From assembly GCA_030152145.1 (NCBI GenBank), contig JASLIL010000112.1, positions 1 to 62,711 of the forward strand: 62,711 bases of DNA, given 5' to 3'. This DNA is from Tissierellales bacterium. Lineage in GTDB: Bacteria > Bacillota > Clostridia > Tissierellales > JASKZW01. Under the pieces are notes generated by a model. It did no database searches. It was not told where the DNA came from and saw only the letters and a list, made by a program, of their open reading frames with translations. How positions within the stretch are numbered: the stretch's first letter is position 1; each line of letters starts with the position of its first letter. The translations under genes and the position numbers were made by a program. Of the stretch, positions 16,235-25,128 are shown piece by piece.

Positions 16235-16874
16235 GGAGACATTAAAGCTTTACCTGGTTACAGATAGAAGATGGCTGGGGTCTAGGGATTTTGTGGAAAC
16301 TGTGGAGGAGGCCATAGATAATGGAGTTACCCTTGTCCAGTTAAGGGAAAAAAATCTAGACTATGGGGAATTTTTAGAATTGGCCAAGGACCTAAAGGAA
16401 GTTTGTCAGAAACATGGGGTGCCTTTTCTTATAAATGATAATATTAAGGTCGCCAAAGAGGTAGATGCTGATGGCTTACATATAGGCCAAGGGGATATGG
16501 CCCTGGAAGAGGCTAGGCAAATTTTGGGGGAAGATAAGATTATAGGTCTTTCCTGTGGCAACTTAGAGGAGGCTAGAAAGGCTAAAAGGGATGGGGCAGA
16601 CTATATAGGAGTTGGGTCTGTATTTAGCACAGGTTCAAAAAAAGATGCTAAGAATATAGGCCTAGAGGGGCTGGAAGAAATAGCTAGGGAGGTAGACCTT
16701 CCTATAGTAGCTATTGGTGGTATAAATAAGGATAATATTTTAGAGCTGGCAGCCTTTGATATAGATGGGGTAGCCCTTATTTCAGCTATTTTGAAGGAGG
16801 ATAATATAGCTGGGGCAACAAGTAACTTGGCCAAGCTTTCAGAGGAGGCTTTTTATGGAGGGGGCAATATTTGA
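16221..16874 (+). CDS. thiE: Thiamine-phosphate synthase
   Basis: A 217-residue TIM-barrel enzyme that joins HMP-diphosphate and thiazole phosphate to make thiamine phosphate. Motifs are LYLVTDRRW, VTLVQLREKN, FLINDNIKVA, GLHIGQGD, IGLSCGN, DYIGVGSVFSTGSK and IVAIGGI. The TTG start at 16221 follows GGAGGGAGAT and lies inside the end of thiM. It overlaps the next gene by 20 bases. Confidence 0.96.
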   Translation: MKFSRETLKLYLVTDRRWLGSRDFVETVEEAIDNGVTLVQLREKNLDYGEFLELAKDLKEVCQKHGVPFLINDNIKVAKEVDADGLHIGQGDMALEEARQILGEDKIIGLSCGNLEEARKAKRDGADYIGVGSVFSTGSKKDAKNIGLEGLEEIAREVDLPIVAIGGINKDNILELAAFDIDGVALISAILKEDNIAGATSNLAKLSEEAFYGGGNI

Positions 16875-17532
16875 TTTAGACGGGACCCTGATAGATTCTC
16901 TCTATGTTTGGGATATACTGGCCTACAACTACCTTAGGTCCCTAGGCTATAGTCCAGCCAGGGATCTGGTAAGGGATTTTCAGCATATGAACTTAGAAGA
17001 ATCCAGTGACTATATGATAGAGAAGTTTAAGATTCCCATGTCAAGATCAGACTTTATAAGGGGGATGGAGGAGCTTCTAGCCTATTACTATAGTCAGGTT
17101 TTTAAGGAGAAAAGAGGGGCCGTAGCCTATGTTAAGAAGCTTTACAATCAGGGAGTTAAGCTTTGTATAGCTACAAGTAGCCAGAAAAACTTAGCCCTTA
17201 TGGTCCTAGAAAGACTTGGAATTCTCCACTGCTTTGACTTTATACAGACAGAGTCTGACTGTCTTTTAAGTAAGAGGGAGGAGGATTTTTTTAAGCTGGC
17301 CTTAGAGAGACTAGGAACTGATTTAAAGAGGACTTGGATTTATGAGGACTCCTACTACTCTATGATTTGCGGAAAGGCCTTAGGCTGTAAAATAGTTGGG
17401 ATTAGAGATGAATACCAGTTGGAGGACTGGGATAAGATAGAGGATTTAGTTGATATCTTTGTAGATGACTATATTGAATTGGAGGAGATCTTAAATGAAG
17501 AAAGTTTTGACTATAGCAGGTTCAGATTCTAG
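16855..17532 (+). CDS. HAD-superfamily hydrolase inside the thiamine operon
   Basis: A 225-residue HAD subfamily IA phosphatase. Motif I is FDLDGTLIDS (about residue 6), motif II is ATSS and the acidic motif IV is YEDSYYS. A cap domain lies between motifs I and II. Substrate unproven. It overlaps thiE by 20 bases and thiD by 38 bases, so it is made with them; a thiamine-pathway phosphatase such as a thiamine phosphate phosphatase is a reasonable guess. The last dozen residues are read through the thiD start in another frame. Confidence 0.88.
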   Translation: MEGAIFDLDGTLIDSLYVWDILAYNYLRSLGYSPARDLVRDFQHMNLEESSDYMIEKFKIPMSRSDFIRGMEELLAYYYSQVFKEKRGAVAYVKKLYNQGVKLCIATSSQKNLALMVLERLGILHCFDFIQTESDCLLSKREEDFFKLALERLGTDLKRTWIYEDSYYSMICGKALGCKIVGIRDEYQLEDWDKIEDLVDIFVDDYIELEEILNEESFDYSRFRF

Positions 17533-18283
17533 TGGTGGTGCAGGAATCCAGGCAGACCTAAAGACCATCCAGGCCAATGGAGCCTATGGAATGAGTGTTA
17601 TTACTGCCTTGACTGCCCAGAATACCAAGGGGGTTAGGGGAGTTTTTAATAGTAGTCCGGAATTTGTAGGCCTCCAAATGGATGCGGTTTTTGAGGATAT
17701 ATTTCCAGATGCAGTTAAGATAGGTATGGTTTCAGAGGAGGCTATAATACTTGAGATAGTCAAGAAGCTAAGGGAGTATGGGGCTGGAAATATAGTTGTT
17801 GACCCAGTTATGGTGTCTACCAGTGGCTCCAAGCTTATGGATGATAGTGCCAGCAAGGTACTTATAAGGGAACTACTACCTCTTGCCAGTCTTATAACAC
17901 CAAATATGAGTGAGGCTGAAGTATTAAGTGGTATAGCTGTTAGGGACAGGGAGAGTATGCTGGATGCTGGTAGGATCATAGCCCAATATTTAGATGGGGC
18001 TGTTTTAATTAAGGGAGGCCATCTGGAGGATAGGGCTGATGATCTGCTTTTAATAGATAGGGAGCCAATTTGGCTGGAGGCTGGTAGATTGGATAACCCT
18101 AATACCCATGGAACTGGATGTACTCTTTCATCAGCTATAGCTACTAACCTAGCCAAGGGAGATGGAATCTACGATGCAGTTCTTAAGGCCAAGGCCTATA
18201 TTAGTGGTGCCATAGAAGATGGCCTGGACCTAGGCTATGGTAGAGGTCCTTTAAACCATAGCTATAATCTTAAGTTTAAGTAA
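17495..18283 (+). CDS. thiD: Hydroxymethylpyrimidine / phosphomethylpyrimidine kinase
   Basis: A 262-residue ribokinase-fold enzyme that phosphorylates HMP twice to HMP diphosphate. Motifs: GSDSSGGAGIQADLKT at the N-terminus, MSVITALTAQNT, DPVMVSTSG, LITPNMSEAEVLSG, LIKGGH and the catalytic NTHGTGCTLSSA. The ATG at 17495 follows GGAGGAG inside the HAD gene. With thiM and thiE it completes salvage of both thiamine halves; no thiC or thiG was seen, so the cell may rely on salvage. Confidence 0.95.
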   Translation: MKKVLTIAGSDSSGGAGIQADLKTIQANGAYGMSVITALTAQNTKGVRGVFNSSPEFVGLQMDAVFEDIFPDAVKIGMVSEEAIILEIVKKLREYGAGNIVVDPVMVSTSGSKLMDDSASKVLIRELLPLASLITPNMSEAEVLSGIAVRDRESMLDAGRIIAQYLDGAVLIKGGHLEDRADDLLLIDREPIWLEAGRLDNPNTHGTGCTLSSAIATNLAKGDGIYDAVLKAKAYISGAIEDGLDLGYGRGPLNHSYNLKFK

Positions 18284-18302
18284 ATGTTAAGGGAGGGATT
18301 TT

Positions 18303-19400
18303 ATGGAAGCTTATTTGGATCCTATTAAGACTGCCTTTATCAGTTTTCCCCTAGCAGCTTTTCTACTTACCATACCTTTTTCCATAGTTCAGTATAGGAA
18401 ACATGGCTATGTAAATAAGTGGAGAAGTTTTATCCTATTTTCTTTTTTGCTTTACGCTATGAATGCCTACTATCTTGTTATTATGCCTCTACCAGAATCC
18501 AGGGACATACTTAGTATGCAAAAACCAGGAACGGTCCATTACAACTTAAGGCCCTTCCAGTTTATAAGGGATATAGCTAGTGAAACCAGGGTTGATCTTA
18601 TGGATCCTTCCACTTATGGTAGATTTCTAAGGGAGAGGGCCTTTTTACAGGCAGCCTTTAATGCCCTCTTGTTGCTGCCACTGGGTTTTTACCTAAACTA
18701 TTACTTTAAGAGAAGTTTTAAAGAGACCCTAGTTATAGGTTTTCTAAGCTCTCTATTTTTTGAGCTAACCCAGCTATCAGGCCTTTATGGCATATATAAT
18801 GCCCCCTATAGGCTTTTCGATATAGATGACTTATTTTTAAATACTTTGGGGGCCCTTATAGGATATGGCCTAAGTCCAATTTTCAAGGTCTTTTTGCCTA
18901 GAACAGAAGATTTAGACAGGAAGGCAGGAGCCAAAAAGTATAGGATTAGCTTCTTTAGAAGATGGCTGGCCTTTTTTATTGATACATCTCTTGTCAGGGC
19001 TTTAATGATGGTTTTTCCCAGACCCTATACAAAGTACTTGGGTCTTAGCCTATTTTTAGTCCTAATACCCAGCCTTACATCTGGCTATTCGATAGGATCT
19101 TTTCTGGCCAATATAAGGATAGTAGGGCAGGAGGATAAACTTAGGCCCAGCAATATTATAGTAAGATTTTTAAGCCTTTATATTGGTCTTTATGGAATTA
19201 ACAATATCCTTTTTAAGGTATTTGATACAGTAAATATGAAATACGCCCTTTATACAGGAGCAGTTTTAATAGTTATGGCTGTTTGGAATCTTCTCATATT
19301 CTCTAATATGATCCTAGCTATAGTAAGGTCTAGACCCTTCTTTTATGAGGAAATAAGTAGGACTAGACTTATAGTGGGAAAAATAAGGGAGGAAGATTAA
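18303..19400 (+). CDS. VanZ family protein with C-terminal RDD domain
   Basis: A 365-residue membrane protein. The first part (about residues 10-205) is a VanZ-like domain with four to five helices and the motifs NLRPFQFIRDI, NALLLLPLGFYLN and FFELTQLSGLYGIYNAPYRLFDIDDLFLNTLGALIGY. The second (about 205-345) is RDD-like: an Arg in RRWLAFFIDTSLVR, then two helices and a conserved SIGSFLANIRIV. VanZ relatives modestly raise teicoplanin resistance, but most have unknown roles. It follows thiD by 19 bases with its own AGGGAGGG site, so it may share that transcript. Confidence 0.88.
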   Translation: MEAYLDPIKTAFISFPLAAFLLTIPFSIVQYRKHGYVNKWRSFILFSFLLYAMNAYYLVIMPLPESRDILSMQKPGTVHYNLRPFQFIRDIASETRVDLMDPSTYGRFLRERAFLQAAFNALLLLPLGFYLNYYFKRSFKETLVIGFLSSLFFELTQLSGLYGIYNAPYRLFDIDDLFLNTLGALIGYGLSPIFKVFLPRTEDLDRKAGAKKYRISFFRRWLAFFIDTSLVRALMMVFPRPYTKYLGLSLFLVLIPSLTSGYSIGSFLANIRIVGQEDKLRPSNIIVRFLSLYIGLYGINNILFKVFDTVNMKYALYTGAVLIVMAVWNLLIFSNMILAIVRSRPFFYEEISRTRLIVGKIREED

Positions 19401-19474
19401 AATAAAGAGATTTAAAATATACGGTATAGGGTATAGATGGACTGTAGTTAATTTATTATTATGGAGGTTTTATT

Positions 19475-20020
19475 ATGAAGATAGCTATAATGGTTGGAAG
19501 TATTAGTAAGGGTTCCTTAAATAGAAAAGTAGCAGAAACTTTAAAAGATAGATATAGTGATAGATTTGAAGCAGAAATTTTAGATATAGGCAAACTGCCA
19601 TTTTATGATTATGAGATAGAGGAGAATGCACCAGAGTCAGTAGTGGAAATGAGAAAGCAGATCCTAGCTGCTGATGGTATTATATTTGTTACTCCAGAAT
19701 ACAACGGATCTATACCAGCTCCCCTTAAGAACGCCCTAGACTGGTTTTCTAGAGTAGAGCATGTATTACAGGGCAAGCCTTCCCTAGTTATGGGAGCAAC
19801 TCCTGGTTTTCTAGGAACAGTAAATGCTCAAAGGCATCTAAGGGAAATACTACAATCCCCCTTAATTGGTTGTATAGACCTGCCAGGACACAGTGTCTTA
19901 ATTGGGGATGCCTACAACAAGCTAGGGGATCAGGGACTTTTGGTAGACCAAACAACTCTAGGTTTCATAGATGCAGCTGTAGAGGACTTTATAAAGTGGA
20001 TAGGAAAAATAAATGACTAG
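19475..20020 (+). CDS. NADPH-dependent FMN reductase family protein
   Basis: A 181-residue flavodoxin-like oxidoreductase. The FMN phosphate loop is GSISKGSLNRKVAE (about residues 8-21) and the isoalloxazine motif is TPEYNGSIPAPLKNALDW. The family includes azoreductases, chromate reductases and quinone reductases that use FMN and NAD(P)H. Physiological acceptor unknown. It has its own GGAGG site and terminator. Confidence 0.92.
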   Translation: MKIAIMVGSISKGSLNRKVAETLKDRYSDRFEAEILDIGKLPFYDYEIEENAPESVVEMRKQILAADGIIFVTPEYNGSIPAPLKNALDWFSRVEHVLQGKPSLVMGATPGFLGTVNAQRHLREILQSPLIGCIDLPGHSVLIGDAYNKLGDQGLLVDQTTLGFIDAAVEDFIKWIGKIND

Positions 20021-20024
20021 AGAC

Positions 20025-20051
20025 TAGGGTAGGCAACTACCCTATTTTTTT
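20025..20051 (+). terminator. Terminator of the FMN reductase gene
   Basis: TAGGGTAG / CTACCCTA with a GCAA tetraloop and T7. Confidence 0.93.
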
Positions 20052-20054
20052 GCC

Positions 20055-20087
20055 TAAAAAAGCATCCAAAACCTAGGTTTTGGATGC
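20055..20087 (-). terminator. Terminator of the exporter gene (minus strand)
   Basis: GCATCCAAAACC and GGTTTTGGATGC form a perfect 12-bp stem; on the minus strand a T6 run follows. Confidence 0.9.
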
Positions 20088-20092
20088 CTTAA

Positions 20093-21340
20093 CTACATAA
20101 AGAAATTTATTTCAATAAAGTAGGCTAAAATACCTACCAGCAAGGCTGGAATAGTATTTAAAATAGTAGCCCATAAGGCTGACTTCTTGTGAATAGCTAT
20201 AAGAGGGAAAAGAGCATCTCCATCTTGAGAAATAGCATTGGCAAGTAGGGCAGCAAATGGAACCATTCCTCTAGTATAGAGGGTTACAAATATAATCTGT
20301 GGTCCACAACCAGGTATAATACCTACCAGGGCCCCTATTATAACTGCCTTTAGTCCCTGACTAGTAAGAAAGGCTGTTACCAAGGCTTCACCAGCCCCAT
20401 AGTCTCCCTTACCTAGGCCTAGAATAAAGAATTCATAAACTAGGTAGGCTGCCAATACCCAGGTAGCTACAAAGGCTGTTTCTTGAGCATTGTGTATTAT
20501 AGTTTCCTTCAAGCTCATTAACTTAAGCTCTGACTCTTCGTGGGTGTCATCTCCTAGGAACTTCTTACTCATAATCATCATAAAGACTGAGAAGAAGGCA
20601 CCAGTAACCCCTATAATCTTACCTAGGTTTGGTATGAAAAGATCATTTATATCTACCTGGAAAAGCTCTAGGATTCCTAGAACCAAACCTAGGGCTATAA
20701 CCAACCAATAGGCCTTATAGGCTGTATGGGTAAATTTGTAGCCAAAGGTATCCAAGTCTTGATGACCCTTTATTTCATGGTGAAGAATCTGATCTATTTC
20801 ATCCCCTTCCTCATGGCCTAGGTGATGGTAGTCTCCACCGCCAGACTCTAACTTTTGCATAGTATGGTCCTTGTCTACATGAACCAATTCATCTAGTGTT
20901 TTCTTAGGCCTGTCCTTGTGCATATCCTTTAAAAGCCTGTTTCCAATATCGGTCATATCCACTATATATCCTGTAATAATAGCAACTATAAAGGAAAAGA
21001 ATGATACCAAAAGGTATTGTTTAGGCATAACTGAAAGTATAACAAAAGCTGAGTCTCCCATAGTAGCAATTAAAGTTGCAATTATGGTACCAAAGCTAAC
21101 TGTACCCTTAGCAAATAGGGGAACAACAAAAATTGCACCACCACAGCCAGGTGTAAGTCCTAAAAATGCACCTATGATAGGCTGGAATTTCTTGGAAGCT
21201 TCAATTTGCTTAACCAAGCCGCCTTCTTTTTTATAATTTATATAGCCAAATAAGAGAAGAACTGCACCAACAAAAACTGTAACCTGTATAAATGAGTCTT
21301 CTGCGCTTTTTAATATTAAATCAAATATTGTCTTAGCCAT
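20093..21340 (-). CDS. Putative heavy-metal (manganese-type) exporter, 10-TM
   Basis: A 415-residue permease matching the 10-TM heavy-metal exporter group annotated as putative manganese transporter (ArsP_2-like). It has two halves, each with a PGCG motif: GAFLGLTPGCGGAIFVVPLF near residue 55 and GIIPGCGPQIIFVTLY near residue 345. A His/Asp-rich cytoplasmic loop (about 145-195: DYHHLGHEE, ILHHEIKGH) could bind metal. The metal and direction are inferred from family naming. The start follows AGGAGGTGG. It lies 84 bases after rpoD on the same strand. Confidence 0.8.
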   Translation of the reverse strand: MAKTIFDLILKSAEDSFIQVTVFVGAVLLLFGYINYKKEGGLVKQIEASKKFQPIIGAFLGLTPGCGGAIFVVPLFAKGTVSFGTIIATLIATMGDSAFVILSVMPKQYLLVSFFSFIVAIITGYIVDMTDIGNRLLKDMHKDRPKKTLDELVHVDKDHTMQKLESGGGDYHHLGHEEGDEIDQILHHEIKGHQDLDTFGYKFTHTAYKAYWLVIALGLVLGILELFQVDINDLFIPNLGKIIGVTGAFFSVFMMIMSKKFLGDDTHEESELKLMSLKETIIHNAQETAFVATWVLAAYLVYEFFILGLGKGDYGAGEALVTAFLTSQGLKAVIIGALVGIIPGCGPQIIFVTLYTRGMVPFAALLANAISQDGDALFPLIAIHKKSALWATILNTIPALLVGILAYFIEINFFM

Positions 21341-21373
21341 AATCCACCTCCTAAAGTTGATAATATAAGTATA

Positions 21374-21405
21374 CCCTTTTCACCTTGAAAATAAAGGGAA
21401 AAGGG
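21374..21405. repeat. Inverted repeat between rpoD and the exporter gene
   Basis: CCCTTTTC (21374-21381) and GAAAAGGG (21398-21405) with inner CCTT/AAGG pairing. On the rpoD strand no T run follows, so it may be a processing stem, attenuator or operator rather than a plain terminator. Confidence 0.55.
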
Positions 21406-21424
21406 CATTTTTAGTTTTATTACT

Positions 21425-22492
21425 TTATTCTTCCAAATAATCTCTTAGCTTTTTACTTCTACTTGGATGTCTAAGCTTTCTTAAAGCCTTGGCTTCAATC
21501 TGCCTTATCCTTTCACGAGTAACATCAAAAACTTGTCCTACCTCTTCAAGGGTTCTGATCTTACCATCATCAAGTCCAAATCTAAGTCTTAAGACCTTTT
21601 GCTCCCTAGGTGTTAGGGATTCCAGTACTTCAAATAGCTGCTCCTTAAGCATTACATGAGTAGTGGCATCTACTGGAGTCTCAATTTGATCATCCTCTAT
21701 AAAGTCTCCTAACTGACTGTCTTCTTCTTCTCCAATAGGAGTTTCAAGAGAGATTGGTTTTTGGGCAATCTTCATCATGTCACTAACCTTTTCTACATCC
21801 ATATTCATAACCTCAGCAATTTCTTCAGGAGTTGGTTCTCTACCTAGTTCTTGAAGTAATTGTCTTTGAACCCTAACAAGCTTATTTATATTCTCTATCA
21901 TATGGACCGGTATTCTTATAGTTCTACCTTGGTCTGCAATGGCACGAGTAATAGATTGTCTAATCCACCAAGTGGCATAGGTGCTGAACTTAAATCCCTT
22001 TGTATAGTCAAACTTTTCAACAGCCTTAATAAGCCCTAAATTACCCTCTTGAATCAAGTCCAAGAAGGACATGCCTCTACCTATATATTTTTTTGCAATA
22101 CTAACAACTAGTCTTAAATTGGCTTCTGCCAGCTCCTGTTTAGCCAACTCATCACCTTGTTCAACTCTTTTTGCCAATTCAACTTCCTTTTCACGAGTTA
22201 AAAGCTCCACCTTACCAATTTCCTTTAAATACATTTTAACAGGATCTCCTACATCAAGCTTTATATTAACAGCAAGGTTCTCTTCTTCTATATCCTCATC
22301 ATCTAGGTCATCATCTAACTCCTCTTCCAAGCTATTATCTAAGTCATCATCTAGCTCTTCATCGTCTAAGATGTTAACACCTAGTTCCTCTAAATTCTTA
22401 TAAAGTTCATTAATGTCATTTCCATCCATATCAATTTCTTCAAGATGTTCTAGGACATCGTCATTACTTAGCTTTTTGCTTTTCACAGCCAC
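21425..22492 (-). CDS. rpoD: RNA polymerase housekeeping sigma factor RpoD/SigA
   Basis: The 355-residue frame from the GTG at 22492 covers the vegetative sigma factor. There is an acidic run after region 1.1 (DDEELDDDLD); region 1.2 has DPVKMYLKEIGKVELLTREKE; region 2 has GMSFLDLIQEGNLGLIKAVEKFDYTKGFKFSTYATWWIRQAI-like sequence with QSITRAI; region 4 has LREQ-like LTPREQKVLRLRFGLDDG and the helix-turn-helix EEVGQVFDVTRERIRQIE. Homology to region 1.1 continues 21 codons upstream to an ATA at 22555 (KKYTKSEIAEIANKI), which has a perfect AGGAG eight bases before it. The GTG has no ribosome site, so the true start is probably 22555. There is no dnaG directly upstream. Confidence 0.96.
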   Translation of the reverse strand: MAVKSKKLSNDDVLEHLEEIDMDGNDINELYKNLEELGVNILDDEELDDDLDNSLEEELDDDLDDEDIEEENLAVNIKLDVGDPVKMYLKEIGKVELLTREKEVELAKRVEQGDELAKQELAEANLRLVVSIAKKYIGRGMSFLDLIQEGNLGLIKAVEKFDYTKGFKFSTYATWWIRQSITRAIADQGRTIRIPVHMIENINKLVRVQRQLLQELGREPTPEEIAEVMNMDVEKVSDMMKIAQKPISLETPIGEEEDSQLGDFIEDDQIETPVDATTHVMLKEQLFEVLESLTPREQKVLRLRFGLDDGKIRTLEEVGQVFDVTRERIRQIEAKALRKLRHPSRSKKLRDYLEE

Positions 22493-22693
22493 ACTAATTT
22501 TATTAGCAATTTCTGCGATTTCACTTTTCGTATATTTCTTATTTTTGGAATCTATTTAAATCACTCCTCTCTAAAACCGAAGTTAGTATTTTAATATATA
22601 GTATAATTAAGCTTAATAATGTTATTTGACAAAATAATCTACTATAATAGATTATAGTCAAATACATAAAATATGCAAATAAAAGGTGATGAA

Positions 22694-23386
22694 ATGAATA
22701 TAAATATAAAAATTTTGGTAGTTGAAGATGATACATCTATAAATAACCTTCTAACAGAAGTCTTGTCCAAGGAAAATTATAGCTGTTCCCAAGCTTTTTC
22801 AGGTAGTGAAGCAAAGCTTTTGTTAGAACGAGAAGATTTCCATCTGTTGCTCTTGGATTTAATGTTACCTGGATTAACAGGTGAAGAATTAGTTGTTGAG
22901 GTCAGAAAAAACCACACTCTTCCTATAGTTATTATATCAGCAAAACTAGATTTAGACACTAAGGTAAACCTCCTAGAATTAGGTGCTGATGATTTTATTG
23001 AAAAACCCTTTGATATAGAGGAAGTAGTGGCCCGTTCTCAGGCTCAGATTAGAAGGTATGTAAAATTTTCACACAACGAAAGTTCCAATGTTTTAACTAC
23101 TAAGAATTTAACTTTAAATCAAGATGATATGATTGTCAAGGTTAATGGGGAAAAAATAAAATTAACCCACAAGGAATATGAAATTCTCCTACTACTATTA
23201 AAGTACCCCAAAAAGGTCTTCACTAAAAAAAATCTTTACGAAACTATTTGGGGAGAGGATTTTTTTGTAGATGAAAACACCCTAAATGTCCACATAAGCA
23301 ACATAAGAAATAAGATTCAAGAATTTGATGGAGAAAATGATTATATAGAAACTGTCTGGGGTGTAGGCTTTAAAATGAAAGCTTAA
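22694..23386 (+). CDS. OmpR-family response regulator
   Basis: A 230-residue regulator. Receiver domain (about residues 5-115) with the acidic pair VEDD, the phosphorylation Asp in LLLLDLMLPG and Lys in EKPFDIEE. Winged-helix DNA-binding domain (about 130-228) with LTHKEYEILLLLLKYPKKVFTKKNLYE and VDENTLNVHISNIRNKI. ATG at 22694 follows AAAGGTGAT; an ATG seven codons earlier has no such site. It heads a regulator / exporter / kinase module and likely controls the exporter genes. Confidence 0.93.
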   Translation: MNINIKILVVEDDTSINNLLTEVLSKENYSCSQAFSGSEAKLLLEREDFHLLLLDLMLPGLTGEELVVEVRKNHTLPIVIISAKLDLDTKVNLLELGADDFIEKPFDIEEVVARSQAQIRRYVKFSHNESSNVLTTKNLTLNQDDMIVKVNGEKIKLTHKEYEILLLLLKYPKKVFTKKNLYETIWGEDFFVDENTLNVHISNIRNKIQEFDGENDYIETVWGVGFKMKA

Positions 23387-23421
23387 GCCTTTCTTAAGAT
23401 TTACTTTAGGCTTTCTTTTAG
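23385..23421 (+). terminator. Weak terminator or attenuator after the response regulator
   Basis: AAGCCT pairs with AGGCTT over a 17-base loop and is followed by TCTTTT. It may reduce rather than block read-through to the ABC genes. Confidence 0.4.
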
Positions 23422-23457
23422 ATTAAGTTCTATACTTGTAAACAAGGAGGTAGAAAA

Positions 23458-24375
23458 ATGGAAGATATGATAATAAAAACAAGAAGCCTTACTAAGGTTT
23501 ATAAGACAGAGAAGGCCGTAAATAAGGTTAATTTAAATATAGCCAAGGGAGACATCTATGGTTTAGTAGGAGAAAATGGTTCTGGTAAGTCAACTATACT
23601 AAAGATGATACTGGGCATAGCCAACCCTAGTGATGGGGAGGTAATGATCTTTGGGAAAACAGGTGATGACCTTTTAAAGTCTAGGAGGAAGATAGGTTCT
23701 ATAGTAGAATCACCTAGCTTCTATCCCTACCTATCAGCCAAGGACAATCTAGAGTACTATAGGATACAAAGGGGAATAGTGGAAAACAATATAGAAGAAA
23801 TCTTAAAAACAGTAGGGCTTGAGGATACAGGCAAGAAAAAATTTAAGTCCTTTTCCCTAGGTATGAAGCAAAGATTGGGTCTGGGTCTGGCCCTTATGAT
23901 AGATCCAGAAATCCTAATACTGGATGAACCTATAAATGGACTGGATCCAACAGGTATAGTAGAGCTTAGAAAACTTCTTCTAAGGCTTAACAGGGAAAGG
24001 GGAACCACCATACTTATATCCAGTCACATACTGGGAGAGCTTTCTCAGATTGGTAGCAGATATGGTTTTATAAACAAGGGAGTTCTTCTAAAGGAAATTA
24101 GCAGTAAGGAGTTAGAGGAAGAATGTAAGGAGTATTTGGATATAAAGGTAGAAAATGTAGAAAAGGCCTCTGTTTTACTGGAAAGACAGTTGAAAACCTT
24201 AAATTACAAGGTAACAGAAGAGGGACATATATACCTTTATGATTTTATAGATAGGCCAGAAATCGTAGTGGAAGAGTTTAGTAGGGAAGGTCTATATATA
24301 AAATCCATAGAAACCAAGGGAGTAGATCTGGAAAACTACTATCTGGACTTGATAGGAGGTCATAGAAATGATTAA
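23458..24375 (+). CDS. ABC transporter ATP-binding protein, LanF/BcrA-like
   Basis: A 305-residue ATPase. Walker A GENGSGKST (about residue 40), a Q-loop region around SIVESPSFYPYLSAKDNLEYY, signature FSLGMKQRLGLGLAL, Walker B ILILDEPINGLDP and switch His in ISSHILGELSQI. This Q-loop (E for Q in VESP) and signature are typical of lantibiotic or bacitracin self-protection exporters (LanF, CprA, BcrA). The next two genes are its membrane subunits, the first overlapping by 8 bases. Confidence 0.92.
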   Translation: MEDMIIKTRSLTKVYKTEKAVNKVNLNIAKGDIYGLVGENGSGKSTILKMILGIANPSDGEVMIFGKTGDDLLKSRRKIGSIVESPSFYPYLSAKDNLEYYRIQRGIVENNIEEILKTVGLEDTGKKKFKSFSLGMKQRLGLGLALMIDPEILILDEPINGLDPTGIVELRKLLLRLNRERGTTILISSHILGELSQIGSRYGFINKGVLLKEISSKELEEECKEYLDIKVENVEKASVLLERQLKTLNYKVTEEGHIYLYDFIDRPEIVVEEFSREGLYIKSIETKGVDLENYYLDLIGGHRND

Positions 24376-25120
24376 TTATATAAAATCAGAGCTTTTTAGG
24401 GGATTTAAGACCAGCTATTTTAGAAATATAATAATTGCAATTTCAGGCCTGGCCCTATTGGGAATCCTAAGTTTTAATATGCCAGATCTTCCACCTGCCT
24501 TTCAGGAAGTTTTTGAGGCTGGTCAGAGACTTTTAACCCTTCCTATATTCCTTATACCTATGTTTATAGATATAGTGACCATAGATGATTTTAAGAACAA
24601 TACCATAAAAAATCAGGTGGCCCAGGGAAATAGCAGGAAGAAGATAATTGTAGGTAAGCTAGTAAGTACTTTTCTTCTAGCCCTTATAGCAGCAGTAATA
24701 ATCCTTACGGTTTTCTTTGCAGCAGGTAAGATTATTACCAGTGGCTGGGGAGAGGATTTTAATCATGTGTTCATGGAGTTTACAAAGGCCTTTGCAGGCA
24801 GCCTTAGTCTTTGGGTGGGAGCCCTATCTTTAGGAACTCTTATAGCTTTTATTACTAAGAGCGGCAATCAGTTTTCAACTCTTTATGTAGTTCTTATAGT
24901 CCTAGCTCCAAAACTTGTAAATCTAATAAGCAATCTTTTAAAGGCACCGGCTATTGGAAACTTAATTATGAAGGTGGATCTTTATGAGAACTTAAAAAGC
25001 TATATAGCCCTTGACTATATTAGTGGTATGGATCTTCTTAATATGGTATTTCTAGGCCTATTCTATACGCTAATCTATGGAATTATCAGTATAAAATACT
25101 TTGAAAGCATAGACTTATAG
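24368..25120 (+). CDS. ABC-2 permease, LanE-like
   Basis: A 250-residue membrane protein with about six helices: NIIIAISGLALLGILSF, TLPIFLIPMFIDIVTID, KLVSTFLLALIAAVIILTVFF, FAGSLSLWVGALSLGTLIAFI, LYVVLIVLAPKLVNLIS and LLNMVFLGLFYTLIYGIISI. The motif DDFKNNTIKNQVAQGNSRKKIIVGK is characteristic of lantibiotic-immunity permeases. It overlaps the ATPase gene and is followed by a second, related permease. Confidence 0.9.
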   Translation: MINYIKSELFRGFKTSYFRNIIIAISGLALLGILSFNMPDLPPAFQEVFEAGQRLLTLPIFLIPMFIDIVTIDDFKNNTIKNQVAQGNSRKKIIVGKLVSTFLLALIAAVIILTVFFAAGKIITSGWGEDFNHVFMEFTKAFAGSLSLWVGALSLGTLIAFITKSGNQFSTLYVVLIVLAPKLVNLISNLLKAPAIGNLIMKVDLYENLKSYIALDYISGMDLLNMVFLGLFYTLIYGIISIKYFESIDL

Positions 25121-25128
25121 GTGGACTT

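Noticed and set aside
17584..18156. 190-codon antisense frame in thiD
   Set aside because: thiD is certain from its motifs; the antisense frame is Ser/Pro/Leu-rich and has no start signal.
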